Shown: positions 8,065 to 16,597, counted from the first letter of the stretch. The stretch is 64,000 nt of DNA from Saprospiraceae bacterium (GCA_028285085.1 JANQQI010000136.1:1-64000), one strand, 5' to 3'. The notes: generated by a model not told the origin, from the sequence alone. Numbers and translations: made by a program.

Positions 8065-8096
8065 AGGAGATGGACACCTAAAAGCATCCATCTCCT
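8065..8096 (-). promoter_or_regulatory. Stem-loop in the blh leader
   Basis: Arms AGGAGATGGA and TCCATCTCCT (10 bp, perfect) enclose a 12-base loop, ending 21 bases before the blh start codon. No T-tract follows, so it is not a standard terminator. Placed between rhodopsin and blh, it could stabilise or process the shared transcript or hold back blh translation. Confidence 0.5.
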
Positions 8097-8211
8097 TAGC
8101 TTAGACAATTTATTTGGTTTAAAGTGTGACTAGGAATGATTTTGCTACAAACATTATTTTTTGGCCTTGAAATAAATCCCTGACACACTTGATCGTAAAC
8201 AAGCTTTTAAA

Positions 8212-8967
8212 TTATGCAGCAGCAGTACCAGAAGGCTTACTTTGGCTAATGGCTAAGCTATATACAACCAAACCAAATCCAATCTTATTAATGGCATCCG
8301 CTATGTTGTAAAAGAGGTCCACATTGCTTGATCCCCAGCCGAAAGCCGTATTTAACCATCCTCCGGGCATACACATATATCCAATCGGATAGATCGCCCA
8401 ACCAACGAGGACAAACCAGGCAAGAATACGTACACTTTTTTCAATCGCGGGATTATTAGAGTCTTTAGCTAGCTGAGCGACCTCACCCATCCAAGCTGTG
8501 TAAAGGATGTAAATATAACCTAGCGTAGAGAGTACACCGTACATTACAGAGTGTGAAGTACTACCACCTTCCGGGTTAAAAGCCTCGCCGATATAACCAA
8601 AGACTAGCATCCAAACTGAAGCCAAAATTAATTTCCAAAGCAAAGCTTTTTTGGCTCCTGCCACTTTGGTTAAGAGATAAAATTCAACACACATGAGTGG
8701 CACAGTAAGCGTCCAGTCAATGTATCGCAAAGCAGTTGGATTTTCTCCGGTTGCTAGATAATAATCGCGCATGTAATAATAGTGAACCGCAGCAATAAAG
8801 GTAATTAGACCAGAAACCAGGAGAGATAATTTCCATTTTCCATCAACTCGAGATCTTTCAAAAAAGAAAAAAACAGATGCAGCCATCATGGCCATATAGC
8901 CGGTAAAAAAAGTAAAAGCAACGGCATCATCCTTTGGAATCGCCAAAACATTTAATAAAAAATCCAT
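8212..8967 (-). CDS. Proteorhodopsin-type light-driven proton pump
   Basis: A 251-residue seven-helix microbial rhodopsin. Helix C reads RYIDWTLTVPLMCVEFYLL, giving Asp84, Thr88 and Glu95, the DTE motif of outward proton pumps (Asp97, Thr101, Glu108 of proteorhodopsin). The tuning position (105 in proteorhodopsin) is Met92, which goes with green absorption. His62 matches the His75 partner of the proton acceptor, and Lys228 in NIADAINKIGFG is the retinal Schiff-base lysine. I chose Met at 8967 because the 23 residues before it do not belong to the family. It is followed by blh. Whether it binds a carotenoid antenna I could not decide from the helix E region. Confidence 0.95.
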   Translation of the reverse strand: MDFLLNVLAIPKDDAVAFTFFTGYMAMMAASVFFFFERSRVDGKWKLSLLVSGLITFIAAVHYYYMRDYYLATGENPTALRYIDWTLTVPLMCVEFYLLTKVAGAKKALLWKLILASVWMLVFGYIGEAFNPEGGSTSHSVMYGVLSTLGYIYILYTAWMGEVAQLAKDSNNPAIEKSVRILAWFVLVGWAIYPIGYMCMPGGWLNTAFGWGSSNVDLFYNIADAINKIGFGLVVYSLAISQSKPSGTAAA

Positions 8968-9679
8968 CGTAAGGTTGTTTTGATTGTTAACTGAAATACT
9001 TATTAATCGACACAGAAAGAAGAGATAAAAAATCAATTCCTCTCTGAAGGTTTTCTCAAATGTTCCGACAAAACAATTAATTCAAAATAACACAACTAAA
9101 ACATCAACTAATCCAATGTTTTGACAGAAATATTCCTTATCATACTCACATCGCGAATACTTTCATCAAAATATTTCAACAATAAAATGAGTACAATATT
9201 TTTTTTTAAATAAGCATTCAATAAACTATACAACCAATTTTAATTATTTCATTTATTAAGTAATAGAGTAATAACCCCAAAGCAAGTAACATGCTTTAAG
9301 TCATACGAAAGAATGTGTACCGCGTTTGTAAAACAGCATTCATTTAAACAACGAATACAACAAATACGGTCCTGACTTTCAAAAGACAGGTTATTTTATT
9401 AGAGATAAAGTGGAAGGTAGATTAAAGGCATCTAGGCAGATGATCCTTGGGGATTAAAATATTAGACTGTAAACAGGATTCAATAAGGTTTGTTTAACAT
9501 TTTTTTAAAAAAATAATTCAAATTGATAATTATTCTTTTAACTATTAAAAAAACAAACTACACATGAAATAAAATCAACATGTAATTACCATAAAAAAGA
9601 AGTGCTTAGAATAGACTTAATTATTCTTTCTGGTTTACTCAAAGTTTGCTATATCGAATAGTCATTTAACATTAATAGC
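8968..9679. other. AT-rich spacer upstream of rhodopsin
   Basis: No gene is supported in this 712-base gap. It must hold the rhodopsin promoter, but no exact TTTG-N19-TAnnTTTG match was found on the minus strand. At 9371-9390 the imperfect hairpin CCTG-a-CTTT-ca-AAAG-a-CAGG followed by a T-rich stretch (9391-9400) looks like a weak plus-strand terminator with no plus-strand gene before it. A TTGACA at 9124-9129 is not meaningful for this phylum. Confidence 0.5.
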
Positions 9680-10357
9680 TCAACCTTCTTTTTTCAACGT
9701 TTTGATATCAGCAATCAACTGCTGTATTGCGGTTTTATTTAAGCCATTGTAGATCCCCCGGATGTGTCGACTTTTGTCGATGAGCACAAAATTTTCGGTA
9801 TGTAGAAACTCATCTAGTGCTTTATCAATTCCCAGATCTTCCTCCACAAAATAGGCTTTGCGACCTAATTCATAGATGACTTGTTGAGCTCCGGTGACAA
9901 GATGCCATTTGTTCGCAAGCACACCTTTATCTTCAGCGTAAGCTTTGAGCACAGGAACGGAATCTCGGGTAGGTGTTACGGAATGCGATAGCAATAAAAC
10001 ATCATCGTCCTCTAAAAAGGCATCTTGCAACACCGACATATTCGCGGTCATCCGGGGACAAATACCGGGGCAAGTAGTGAAGAAAAAATCGGCGACGTAG
10101 ATTTTGCCCGCGAAGGTGGTCTCGGACACCATTTCCCCTTGTTGATTGATCAGTTGAAAAGGTGGAATCCGATGAAAACTATCCAAAACCGAATTCCCCG
10201 CTTCCAGCCAATGGGGCGTAAAGGTAGCCTCTTGATAATAAGGCAAAACCGCGGTCCGGCTGCCATGCTGATCCGATTCCTGACAGGCCGTTAATAACGC
10301 CAAGCCACAAATCAAATTAATTACAATTCGGTTGCACCAATTCGTCATCCTATTCAT
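9680..10357 (-). CDS. SCO family (Sco1/SenC/PrrC) copper chaperone lipoprotein
   Basis: A 225-residue thioredoxin-fold protein with a lipoprotein signal (LLTAC, Cys25). The copper site is complete: CPGIC at residues 96-100 in FFFTTCPGICPRM, and His186 in FLHTENFVLID. SCO proteins deliver copper to or reduce the CuA centre of cytochrome oxidase on the outer face of the inner membrane. It is the last gene of a run starting with an ECF sigma factor (12265) and including a Spy/CpxP-like protein, so it may be part of an envelope metal-stress response. No cytochrome oxidase gene is nearby. Confidence 0.93.
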   Translation of the reverse strand: MNRMTNWCNRIVINLICGLALLTACQESDQHGSRTAVLPYYQEATFTPHWLEAGNSVLDSFHRIPPFQLINQQGEMVSETTFAGKIYVADFFFTTCPGICPRMTANMSVLQDAFLEDDDVLLLSHSVTPTRDSVPVLKAYAEDKGVLANKWHLVTGAQQVIYELGRKAYFVEEDLGIDKALDEFLHTENFVLIDKSRHIRGIYNGLNKTAIQQLIADIKTLKKEG

Positions 10358-10493
10358 AACAAAAACTTGCTCTTTTTAAGCCAAAAATGCGGCCGTTCCT
10401 GGCTGCGTCGTTATTATATAATTTGCTATTTTCTTACTTACCATTACTGCTGTAAACCTTCTTCTTTGCCTTGTACATGGACACAAGCAAACC

Positions 10494-10688
10494 TCAATTG
10501 CTCTTCCCCAAACCACTTACGGTAATGCCCCTCACGTAGTCAATAGTAACCGCCAATAGCCCCTCAAGCGACAGAGGTTCCCGTAAAGGGCTGGCGCTGA
10601 AATAGACCAGCCCTTCGTTAGGATGCAAAACCAATTTGTCCACTCTGACGGTATCTGAATCAACCGTGTCATTTGTTTGGGTAGTCAT
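10494..10688 (-). CDS. Small hypothetical protein between Spy-like and SCO genes
   Basis: A 64-residue frame starting MTTQTNDTVDSDTVRVDKLV and ending VSGLGKSN. It has no signal peptide or membrane segment and I do not recognise a family. Its direction and position fit the run from the ECF sigma factor to SCO. The composition is plausible for a protein, but there is no supporting motif; it may also be part of a decayed gene, since the neighbouring short frame at 10747 is equally isolated. Confidence 0.3.
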   Translation of the reverse strand: MTTQTNDTVDSDTVRVDKLVLHPNEGLVYFSASPLREPLSLEGLLAVTIDYVRGITVSGLGKSN

Positions 10689-10746
10689 CAACTTTTGTTG
10701 GTGGAAACGACAAGCCATTAATCCCCGTAAAAGCCAGAGGAGTCAA

Positions 10747-10857
10747 CTATTGAATCGTATTTGGAGTACCTTGACAATCGTATTGATTTAAGCAGCGTTC
10801 ATTTTGGATAATCGGCCAGACCAGTGAACACCAAAAGAGAAAAACAAAATACTTCAT
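10747..10857 (-). CDS. Possible 36-residue secreted or membrane peptide
   Basis: A short frame starting MKYFVFLFWCSLVWPII, which looks like a signal peptide or single membrane helix, followed by a Cys-containing polar end (CLNQYDCQGTPN). It starts 45 bases past the end of the Spy/CpxP-like gene on the same strand. Evidence is limited to the hydrophobic start and the operon position. Confidence 0.3.
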   Translation of the reverse strand: MKYFVFLFWCSLVWPIIQNERCLNQYDCQGTPNTIQ

Positions 10858-10901
10858 GCAGGATCTATTCTTTTGTTTGTTTCTCTTTAGACTACAACAA
10901 T

Positions 10902-11375
10902 TCAAAAATCCTTCGGGGGTGGTCGATTATTTTTTTTCGGAAGTAGCGCATCATTTAAAATACGACGTACAAAAGACTCAAAATCAGCCATTTGCTCGGG
11001 CCGCAAAATAGATTGCACCGCTTGAAAATGCTGGAAAACGGATTCAATCTTTTGCTTCTCCAGCAGTTGAAATTCACCGAGTAAGCTATCGGATGCTACT
11101 GATAGGTCTTGATTAAACAGTTGTTGAAAGTAAGTCTGTAAGAGGGTGCGCTGATGATCATTTAGTTGCTCCATTTCACTGGTGTGCCGCTTAGCATTTT
11201 CCAGGAAAGCTTCGTGCTGCTGCTCATCCAACTGCAGCGAATCTTTGGCATTTTTAGGACCTCCCCGTGGATGTCCTGGATGCCGTGGTTTGGTCAAAAA
11301 AAAGAAAGCCACCAGGGCCAAATTGAGTAATAACAGGCCAAAAGCGGCGTATTTGTAAAAATTTAGCTTACTCAT
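10902..11375 (-). CDS. Membrane-anchored Spy/CpxP-like (heavy-metal-sensor-like) protein
   Basis: A 157-residue protein with one N-terminal membrane helix (residues 8-27), a Pro/Gly/His-rich linker (PRHPGHPRGGPKN) and a long alpha-helical periplasmic part. Two LTxxQ-like motifs are recognisable, LQLDEQQHEAF and ILRPEQMADF, as in Spy, CpxP and the periplasmic metal-sensor relatives. The start is set at MSKLNFYKYAAFG: the longer upstream extension lacks similarity and overlaps the previous gene. With this start it overlaps the anti-sigma-like gene by 8 bases. It may sense misfolded protein or metal for the ECF sigma factor upstream. Confidence 0.7.
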   Translation of the reverse strand: MSKLNFYKYAAFGLLLLNLALVAFFFLTKPRHPGHPRGGPKNAKDSLQLDEQQHEAFLENAKRHTSEMEQLNDHQRTLLQTYFQQLFNQDLSVASDSLLGEFQLLEKQKIESVFQHFQAVQSILRPEQMADFESFVRRILNDALLPKKNNRPPPKDF

Positions 11376-11679
11376 GGTCATAGAGATTGTAATCGGAGAT
11401 GAGGGGAAGGTCATAAACTGAGCCGGCCGGCTCTTCGGCCATCGTAGCCGAGGACTGGGAAAATTGGCTGATCGCAAATCCGTTGAGCATTAATAGCAGG
11501 ATCGCAGCCACTGCGGCTATTCGCCGCAGCGAAATAGGCAAAATCCTTGTTTCTTCCCCATCGATACGTTGCTCAATCCGTGCCAGCAGATCTGGCTTAG
11601 GCTGAGCCCTTCGACTCCCTTCCATACTTTGGAAGACCTCGTCGATCCATTGCTCTCTTTTCTCGGGTTTCATTGGCAT
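11368..11679 (-). CDS. Anti-sigma-factor-like membrane protein
   Basis: A 103-residue protein with a charged N-terminal cytoplasmic region of about 50 residues, a single membrane helix (IAAVAAILLLMLNGFAI, near residues 54-70) and a short periplasmic tail. It directly follows the ECF sigma factor gene (25-base gap), the usual place for its anti-sigma factor, and overlaps the next gene. No zinc-binding HxxxCxxC anti-sigma motif is present, so the assignment rests on topology and position. Confidence 0.6.
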   Translation of the reverse strand: MPMKPEKREQWIDEVFQSMEGSRRAQPKPDLLARIEQRIDGEETRILPISLRRIAAVAAILLLMLNGFAISQFSQSSATMAEEPAGSVYDLPLISDYNLYDHE

Positions 11680-11704
11680 TTGATTTATATCTATTAGACA
11701 ACGA

Positions 11705-12265
11705 TTATTTCTTTTTCCTTCGCTCGGGGTACATTTTTCTCAATTTCTCCCTCAGATTCGCTTTTCCTCTCTGCAATAAAGACTCCACGGCTTTGAGGGA
11801 GATTTCCATAATATCCGCCACCTGCTGCCGGGGCAATCCTTCGATATAACTCAAAATAAAGGCGGTTTTCTGAGTTTCGGCTAGTTGTTCAATCGCTTTA
11901 AACAAGTATTTGGCCTTTTCCTTATTTTCCAATAATACCCCCGGATGTTCAAAATCGGGTTGATCTCGGTTAGTGGCATCCAGCTGTAAAAAGGAAAAGC
12001 GTTTCTTCCGCTTCAGGTGATTGAGCGAGGTATTTACGGTGATCCGGTAAATCCAGGTACTAGTATCGGCATCGCCTTTGAATTTGGCCGCATTTCGAAA
12101 CACGCTAGTGAATACATCTTGGGTCACTTCCTCGGCATCCGCCTCAACTTGTACAAAACTCAGCGCCGTATTATATACCTTCTCCGATAGCAGTGCATAG
12201 AGCTGGCGAAAAGCTTCGCGATCTCCACTGGCAATGGCGATGATGATATTTTTATCGATGCTCAA
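11705..12265 (-). CDS. ECF-type RNA polymerase sigma factor
   Basis: A 186-residue sigma-70 family protein with region 2 (AFRQLYALLSEKVYNTAL ... EEVTQDVFTSVFRNAAKF ... STWIYRITVNTSLNHLKRKKR, residues 18-90) and region 4 (IEGLPRQQVADIMEISLKAVESLLQRGKANLREKL, residues 140-175). It would direct transcription of an envelope or metal stress set. Its likely anti-sigma partner and a Spy/CpxP-like protein follow it, then SCO. Autoregulation is usual, but I found no clear promoter in the 105 bases upstream. Confidence 0.93.
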   Translation of the reverse strand: MSIDKNIIIAIASGDREAFRQLYALLSEKVYNTALSFVQVEADAEEVTQDVFTSVFRNAAKFKGDADTSTWIYRITVNTSLNHLKRKKRFSFLQLDATNRDQPDFEHPGVLLENKEKAKYLFKAIEQLAETQKTAFILSYIEGLPRQQVADIMEISLKAVESLLQRGKANLREKLRKMYPERRKKK

Positions 12266-12370
12266 TTCATTGCGATTGTGATTGCGAAGATATATCCAAA
12301 ACTGAGAACCTGTTTAAAACCCGCTCATAAGATTATGTAAAAATAACGGACGCCTAATGGTCTAAGTTAT

Positions 12371-12913
12371 TTACTTTCGAGTGTTCATTTCATATTTTTT
12401 CAACCCTTCCTGCAGTGTCCTTTTAAAAAACGCAGCATTCTTTTTTGTATATCCAAAGGGTTCAATTAAGATGTTCATTTGGTCATCTATGATCACATAT
12501 AGGGGTTGGATATTTTGGTCGAAAAGAGCGATTTCAAGTGCAGCATTTATTTCTCCTATGGTTTTGGCTTTTTCAAGTTGGCTTTTTGCTCCATTTAAAA
12601 ATTCCATGTTGTCTAGCCTCATGGTATCCTTTTCCAAAATCTGTCTTTTGTCATCAACGTAAAGTAAAACCGTAATGAAGTGCTCGTTTAATAAATCCTG
12701 GATAGATTGGTCCGTAATAAAATCTTCGCTAAACTCATCGTACCCCATCACGCCGTAGCCCGTAAAATGTAGAAATACCGGCTTATTTAAAGTTTTCCCA
12801 AGCTGCATTCCTTTGAAAAAATTACGCTCGTATTTTAAATCATCAGGATGCGCTTGGCAAGCCACTAAGCTCAAAATGAGCCATAAGGTAATTCGGCTAC
12901 TAAAGCTTTTCAT
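12371..12913 (-). CDS. Thioredoxin-fold lipoprotein without the active-site cysteines
   Basis: A 180-residue lipoprotein (SLVAC, Cys19) with a thioredoxin-like domain of the DsbD C-terminal type. In that family the active site reads roughly FTGxxCVNC; here the matching stretch is HFTGYGVMGYDEF, so residues 55-58 are V-M-G-Y instead of C-x-x-C. The following strand (HFITVLLYVDDK) and the region near PLYVIIDDQMNIL fit the fold. It therefore cannot do disulfide exchange and may act as a binding or chaperone domain. Its start overlaps the stop of the YdeI-type gene by 4 bases. Confidence 0.7.
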   Translation of the reverse strand: MKSFSSRITLWLILSLVACQAHPDDLKYERNFFKGMQLGKTLNKPVFLHFTGYGVMGYDEFSEDFITDQSIQDLLNEHFITVLLYVDDKRQILEKDTMRLDNMEFLNGAKSQLEKAKTIGEINAALEIALFDQNIQPLYVIIDDQMNILIEPFGYTKKNAAFFKRTLQEGLKKYEMNTRK

Positions 12914-13548
12914 TTTTTCTTCGACTGATACTTATCGTGCAGGCCTTCGCCCTTCAGAATCTTAGATATACATTTTTCAATACGGGAAATCCGGGTTTTG
13001 GATTGCTTAGGTTGGGAGAAATGCAGGATATAACCTCTTTGGCGACCGGGAGTTAGAGCAGCGAAAGCTGCTTTCAAAACGGGATCTTCGGCAAATTTCT
13101 GCTGGAGTTCTTCGGGGATTGGTTCGGGTTGTTTTTTAAATGGCACTTTTAATCCCGCTTTTTCTACTTCAATAGCCGCTTTGAAAAGTACTTTTAAATG
13201 GGGTTCTAATTCAACGACTTGTTGGGTATTTGTAAACTTAATGAGGCGACCTGCCTGAGAGTTTTCTCCGGGCTTTTCCAAAATGCCTGCGGGATCATCC
13301 AACAAAGCACCCTTGAAAAAGCTGATCGCGCAATGTGCTTTGAAGGCACTTAGCAGTAGGATATTTTTGCCTCGGTAAGTGTAGCAAGGAACGCCCCATT
13401 TCAGTTCTTCGGTAAGTCCACTGTCTAATACGATTCCGCGGAGAAGTTCTAGCTCGGTGGTCCAATTATGGACTTTGCAATCAGGGGTGCCGCCGAGCGG
13501 GCAACGGCCGCAACCTTCCAGGAGATAGTGATCGACTTGGGGGTTCAT
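12910..13548 (-). CDS. YdeI/OmpD-associated family protein with DUF1801-like domain
   Basis: A 212-residue cytoplasmic protein. The N-terminal 130 residues have a DUF1801-like domain (LKWGVPCYTYRGKNILLLSAFKAH..ISFFKGALL), and the C-terminal part has the YdeI signature: PEELQQKFAEDPVLKAAFAALTPGRQRGYILHFSQPKQSKTRISRIEKCISKIL. YdeI-type proteins are linked to resistance to cationic peptides and bacteriocins in enterobacteria, without a known mechanism. A Cys-rich start (CGRCPLGGTPDC, residues 13-24) precedes DUF1801. It overlaps the thioredoxin-like gene by 4 bases. A second YdeI-type gene lies at 45054. Confidence 0.82.
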   Translation of the reverse strand: MNPQVDHYLLEGCGRCPLGGTPDCKVHNWTTELELLRGIVLDSGLTEELKWGVPCYTYRGKNILLLSAFKAHCAISFFKGALLDDPAGILEKPGENSQAGRLIKFTNTQQVVELEPHLKVLFKAAIEVEKAGLKVPFKKQPEPIPEELQQKFAEDPVLKAAFAALTPGRQRGYILHFSQPKQSKTRISRIEKCISKILKGEGLHDKYQSKKK

Positions 13549-13655
13549 AGTAGTCTATTAAGGTCGATTAAGTGGTTTAAAGATAAGTGGATTTAGAGTA
13601 GGATGATTTGATTTTCAATAATTAATTAAGCTTGAGTAACATTTCCTTGTGTTAT

Positions 13656-13911
13656 GTTCATTTTTTCCAACAGCTGAAAAAACGAACCAAAAAAAGCCGC
13701 AACTGTGAATTTTTTGACTGCAATTAAATCTGCCCTCTCGCGAGCTTTCCAAGGTCAGCAAAATAGCTGCGCTATTTTACTTCTGGAAAGCTCAAACTAC
13801 TTGGCCAACCCTCCATTTAGCTTCCCGTCCGCAAGCGGTTCACTTACTTAAATATCCACTGGACATTTACCCTGTGGGATCGTAAGTTCATGCCAAAATC
13901 TCTAAGATTGA
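13656..13911 (+). repeat. Dispersed hairpin repeat family 1, copy C (long tail)
   Basis: Long-tail copy between two minus-strand genes. The hairpin has the longest outer arms of the family, GAGCTTTCCA (from 13742) with TGGAAAGCTC (from 13784), around inner arms AAAATAGC/GCTATTTT (13760-13767, 13771-13778). The tail has a CCGCAAGCGG palindrome; the second tail palindrome carries one change (AATATCC against GGACATT). It fills most of the 13549-13978 gap. Confidence 0.85.
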
Positions 13912-13978
13912 ATTTTCTTTGATCTAGGCTATGATAGTTAACTGAAAAATAGTTGAGAAGTGGAATTCAACCTAATAT

Positions 13979-14842
13979 TTACCCCAATTCAAAAGTCGTG
14001 ATGCCGTATACTTTGTTCATATCGACAGAAGGTGGGTCTCCATAATACATTCGAGCGCACTCAAAAACGTATTTGGCTTGGTACTTTTTGACGAGATGGA
14101 CAGCTCCGGTATTGGTCATGGGGATATCTAGATAAATGGGCTGGTCGATAGCACTATTCAGGCAGGCTTTGTAGAGGTCTTCGGCGGCTTCATCGTTATC
14201 GGCGAATAAGGGGCCGATCTTAAAGCCTGTCGTGGCTTGGCGCATGACTGCGAAGCCGTTTAGCATTCCCTCAGTCCGGTGTTGAAAGGTGCGAACATTC
14301 GGCAGCTTTAGCCAGTGCTCTAAAAAGGTAGCTCGCTCGAAGCCAAAACATTGGGTATCGAAGAAAAGGATTTCATTAAAATCAGCAGCAGTAATATTTG
14401 AGATATTCCCACTCACTGGAGTTGCCCGACCGATACATTCGTAGCGCTCATCCTTAAAAGCGATCTCAAAGCCACCTTTATTATAAAAAGGCTGCATGGC
14501 CACTACCCCATCCATCCCAATGGAAGCGCCGGCTTTCAACCGCTTAATCAACAGGTCTCGCCTCAGATACCACAGCTTATTTCCGATCCCCTGTCCCCGA
14601 TAATCGGGATGCACGATAAACAAACCCATGAAACCATATGCTCCGCCGTAGGAGACCACGGCCCCACCTGCAATGAGTTGTCCTCCAGCGTAAAAGCCAT
14701 AAAAGCCTTCGGGGTCTGTGGCCCAAAAGGCTTCATAGTCGTGGGGGCCGGGATTCCAGCCTTCCGTTCTGGCCCAGTTGACCAGGGTTTTGAGGCCGGC
14801 TTGGTCGAGTGCTTGGAGGGTGAGGTTATTAGGGTGGCGCAT
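13979..14842 (-). CDS. GNAT family N-acetyltransferase with C-terminal acetyltransferase-like domain
   Basis: A 287-residue protein. The N-terminal GNAT domain shows GLFIVHPDYRGQGIGNKLW (about residues 75-93), whose RGQGIG binds acetyl-CoA, then MDGVVAMQPFYNKGGFEIAFKDERY. The C-terminal half, with DTQCFGFERATFLEHWL and a late FELG, fits the second domain found in YitH/Acetyltransf_18 proteins. The start MRHPNNLTLQAL is preferred: the 17 residues upstream are not GNAT-like. The acceptor substrate is unknown. It appears to be monocistronic, with repeat copy C just downstream. Confidence 0.85.
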   Translation of the reverse strand: MRHPNNLTLQALDQAGLKTLVNWARTEGWNPGPHDYEAFWATDPEGFYGFYAGGQLIAGGAVVSYGGAYGFMGLFIVHPDYRGQGIGNKLWYLRRDLLIKRLKAGASIGMDGVVAMQPFYNKGGFEIAFKDERYECIGRATPVSGNISNITAADFNEILFFDTQCFGFERATFLEHWLKLPNVRTFQHRTEGMLNGFAVMRQATTGFKIGPLFADNDEAAEDLYKACLNSAIDQPIYLDIPMTNTGAVHLVKKYQAKYVFECARMYYGDPPSVDMNKVYGITTFELG

Positions 14843-15001
14843 GGGGTGGGGATTTGGATAAATTTTATAGTGATCAATAATAAACCTCCCCAATTTCGTA
14901 AAAAAGGGTGAATAATATTATTTATCCATTTGCCAATAACAATTGATTCCATTCAAAAGTAACTACTCCAATTCAACCTTAATCCACGCCTAAATTGCCC
15001 A

Positions 15002-16570
15002 TCAAAAAAGATGAGGGATTTGCATGCTCAGCCAAACAATCGCTACAAAAAACACCAATAGGATAACTGTCTTTTGCCAGTCAAAGGACCAAGAGGTATC
15101 CAAAGCTTGTCCGTCGCCGGAGGTAGCTTTATCACCGAAGAGGAGGCTGACCAGCCAGGCCGTTGCGACGGTGACGATGGCGCCAACGGCATTCCACCAA
15201 AACCAGAAGACTTCGGGGACGAAGAGCCAAAGGTAGATGTTGACGGCCACGCCGGATAGGAGGCCGATATTGGCGCCTAGGGTTTTGATGCGCTTGAAGG
15301 CAATGGCGATGATGAAGGTGGCCAGGATGGGGCCGTAAAATACGGAGCCGATCTTATTGATGGCTTCAATAACGGTCTTCGCAATGTCGCCCACGAAGAA
15401 GGCCAAAACAATACAAACGGTACCCCAAAACAAAGCGGCGTATTTGGAGATGGCCATATACCGATCGTTGGCTAGTGATTTATCCCGGTTGAAGAAATCT
15501 TCCACGGAGGCGGCACTGAGGGAATTGATAGCCGAACTGAGAGAAGACATCGCCGCCGAAAAGATGGCCACCATAAGGATGCCGATCAAACCGTGGGGCA
15601 GATAATCACGGATGAAAATGGGGATCATTAAATCGGGCTTGTCACTGGGAATAGATTGTAAAAAATCAGTTTGGGTCATGGCCAAGGTACCGATGATGAG
15701 GCCCATGATGCAATAAATCAGGGTGATTGGAAACCGTAGCAAGCCATTAAAAAGCAGCGTTTTTTTGACTGTGCCCATATTCTGAGCGGAAAACAGGCGC
15801 TGGACCTGACTTTGATCCGTGCCGTAATAGGAAGCATATAGGAAAAAACCGCCCACCAACATGGGCCAAAAACCGAATTCATCCCCTTCTTCGAGGCCCA
15901 TGGAGCTAAAATTGACGGCTTGTAATCTCTCACGATCCAAATTAGCGATGAATTCATCCCAACCACCCAGGTAATGGAGGCCCGAAAAAAGACAAATGAT
16001 AATCCCCAGAAATAAAATCAGCATTTGGATCATATCACCGTACACCACCGCTTTCATTCCGCCTTGGTAGGAATAAATCAGCGTCACCACTCCGATAATT
16101 AAGATGGTTTGCCACATGGGAAAATCAAGGACGCTGGTCAAGATCAATGCCACGGTGTAGACCATCACGCTCGTTCCAAAGGCCCGGCTAACTTGAAACA
16201 CCCCACTGACTAAAACCCGGGTTGAGCTATTAAATCGTCGCTCTAAATAAGCATAGACACTGACAATCCCAGCTTTGTACATCGGTGGAATGAGAAAGAC
16301 CATCAGAAATAGCATGGCCAAGGGGACCGCAAATTCATAGGTCAGCCACATCATCCCGCCGCCTTTTTTCAAGCCCACAAAGGCAGGAGCAGAAATAAAA
16401 CTGATGGCTGATAATTGTGTGGCAATGGTACTCAGCGATAAAGGAAACCAGCCAAAATTTTTACCCCCTAAAAAATAGTCTTTGCTATCCTTATTATCTT
16501 TAAAAAGTAGCCCCAGTAAAAGGAAACCAATAATGTAAGACACGATAACGAGGTAGTCGACGTAATTCAT
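15002..16570 (-). CDS. Sodium:solute symporter (SSS/SLC5 family)
   Basis: A 522-residue protein with 13-14 membrane helices. The N-terminal YFLGGKNFGWFPLSLSTIATQLSAISFISAPAFVG segment is typical of SSS proteins; ATQLSAISFIS contributes to the sodium site. It should bring in a small organic solute with Na+. It is the third gene after a GH63-type glycosidase and a GNAT gene (27-base gap to the latter), so its substrate may be the released sugar or sugar acid, or the glycoside itself. No terminal periplasmic domain is present. Confidence 0.9.
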   Translation of the reverse strand: MNYVDYLVIVSYIIGFLLLGLLFKDNKDSKDYFLGGKNFGWFPLSLSTIATQLSAISFISAPAFVGLKKGGGMMWLTYEFAVPLAMLFLMVFLIPPMYKAGIVSVYAYLERRFNSSTRVLVSGVFQVSRAFGTSVMVYTVALILTSVLDFPMWQTILIIGVVTLIYSYQGGMKAVVYGDMIQMLILFLGIIICLFSGLHYLGGWDEFIANLDRERLQAVNFSSMGLEEGDEFGFWPMLVGGFFLYASYYGTDQSQVQRLFSAQNMGTVKKTLLFNGLLRFPITLIYCIMGLIIGTLAMTQTDFLQSIPSDKPDLMIPIFIRDYLPHGLIGILMVAIFSAAMSSLSSAINSLSAASVEDFFNRDKSLANDRYMAISKYAALFWGTVCIVLAFFVGDIAKTVIEAINKIGSVFYGPILATFIIAIAFKRIKTLGANIGLLSGVAVNIYLWLFVPEVFWFWWNAVGAIVTVATAWLVSLLFGDKATSGDGQALDTSWSFDWQKTVILLVFFVAIVWLSMQIPHLF

Positions 16571-16597
16571 AAGGGGGAATTAAAAGGTAAATAGTAA

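Noticed and set aside
8044..8091. Upstream start for blh adding 16 residues
   Set aside because: This start lies in the arm of a perfect stem-loop, and the extra residues (MDAFRCPSPQ...) do not fit the family.
9124..9129. TTGACA as a -35 box upstream of the rhodopsin gene
   Set aside because: Bacteroidota primary promoters use TTTG and TAnnTTTG, and this box is on the strand opposite to the gene.
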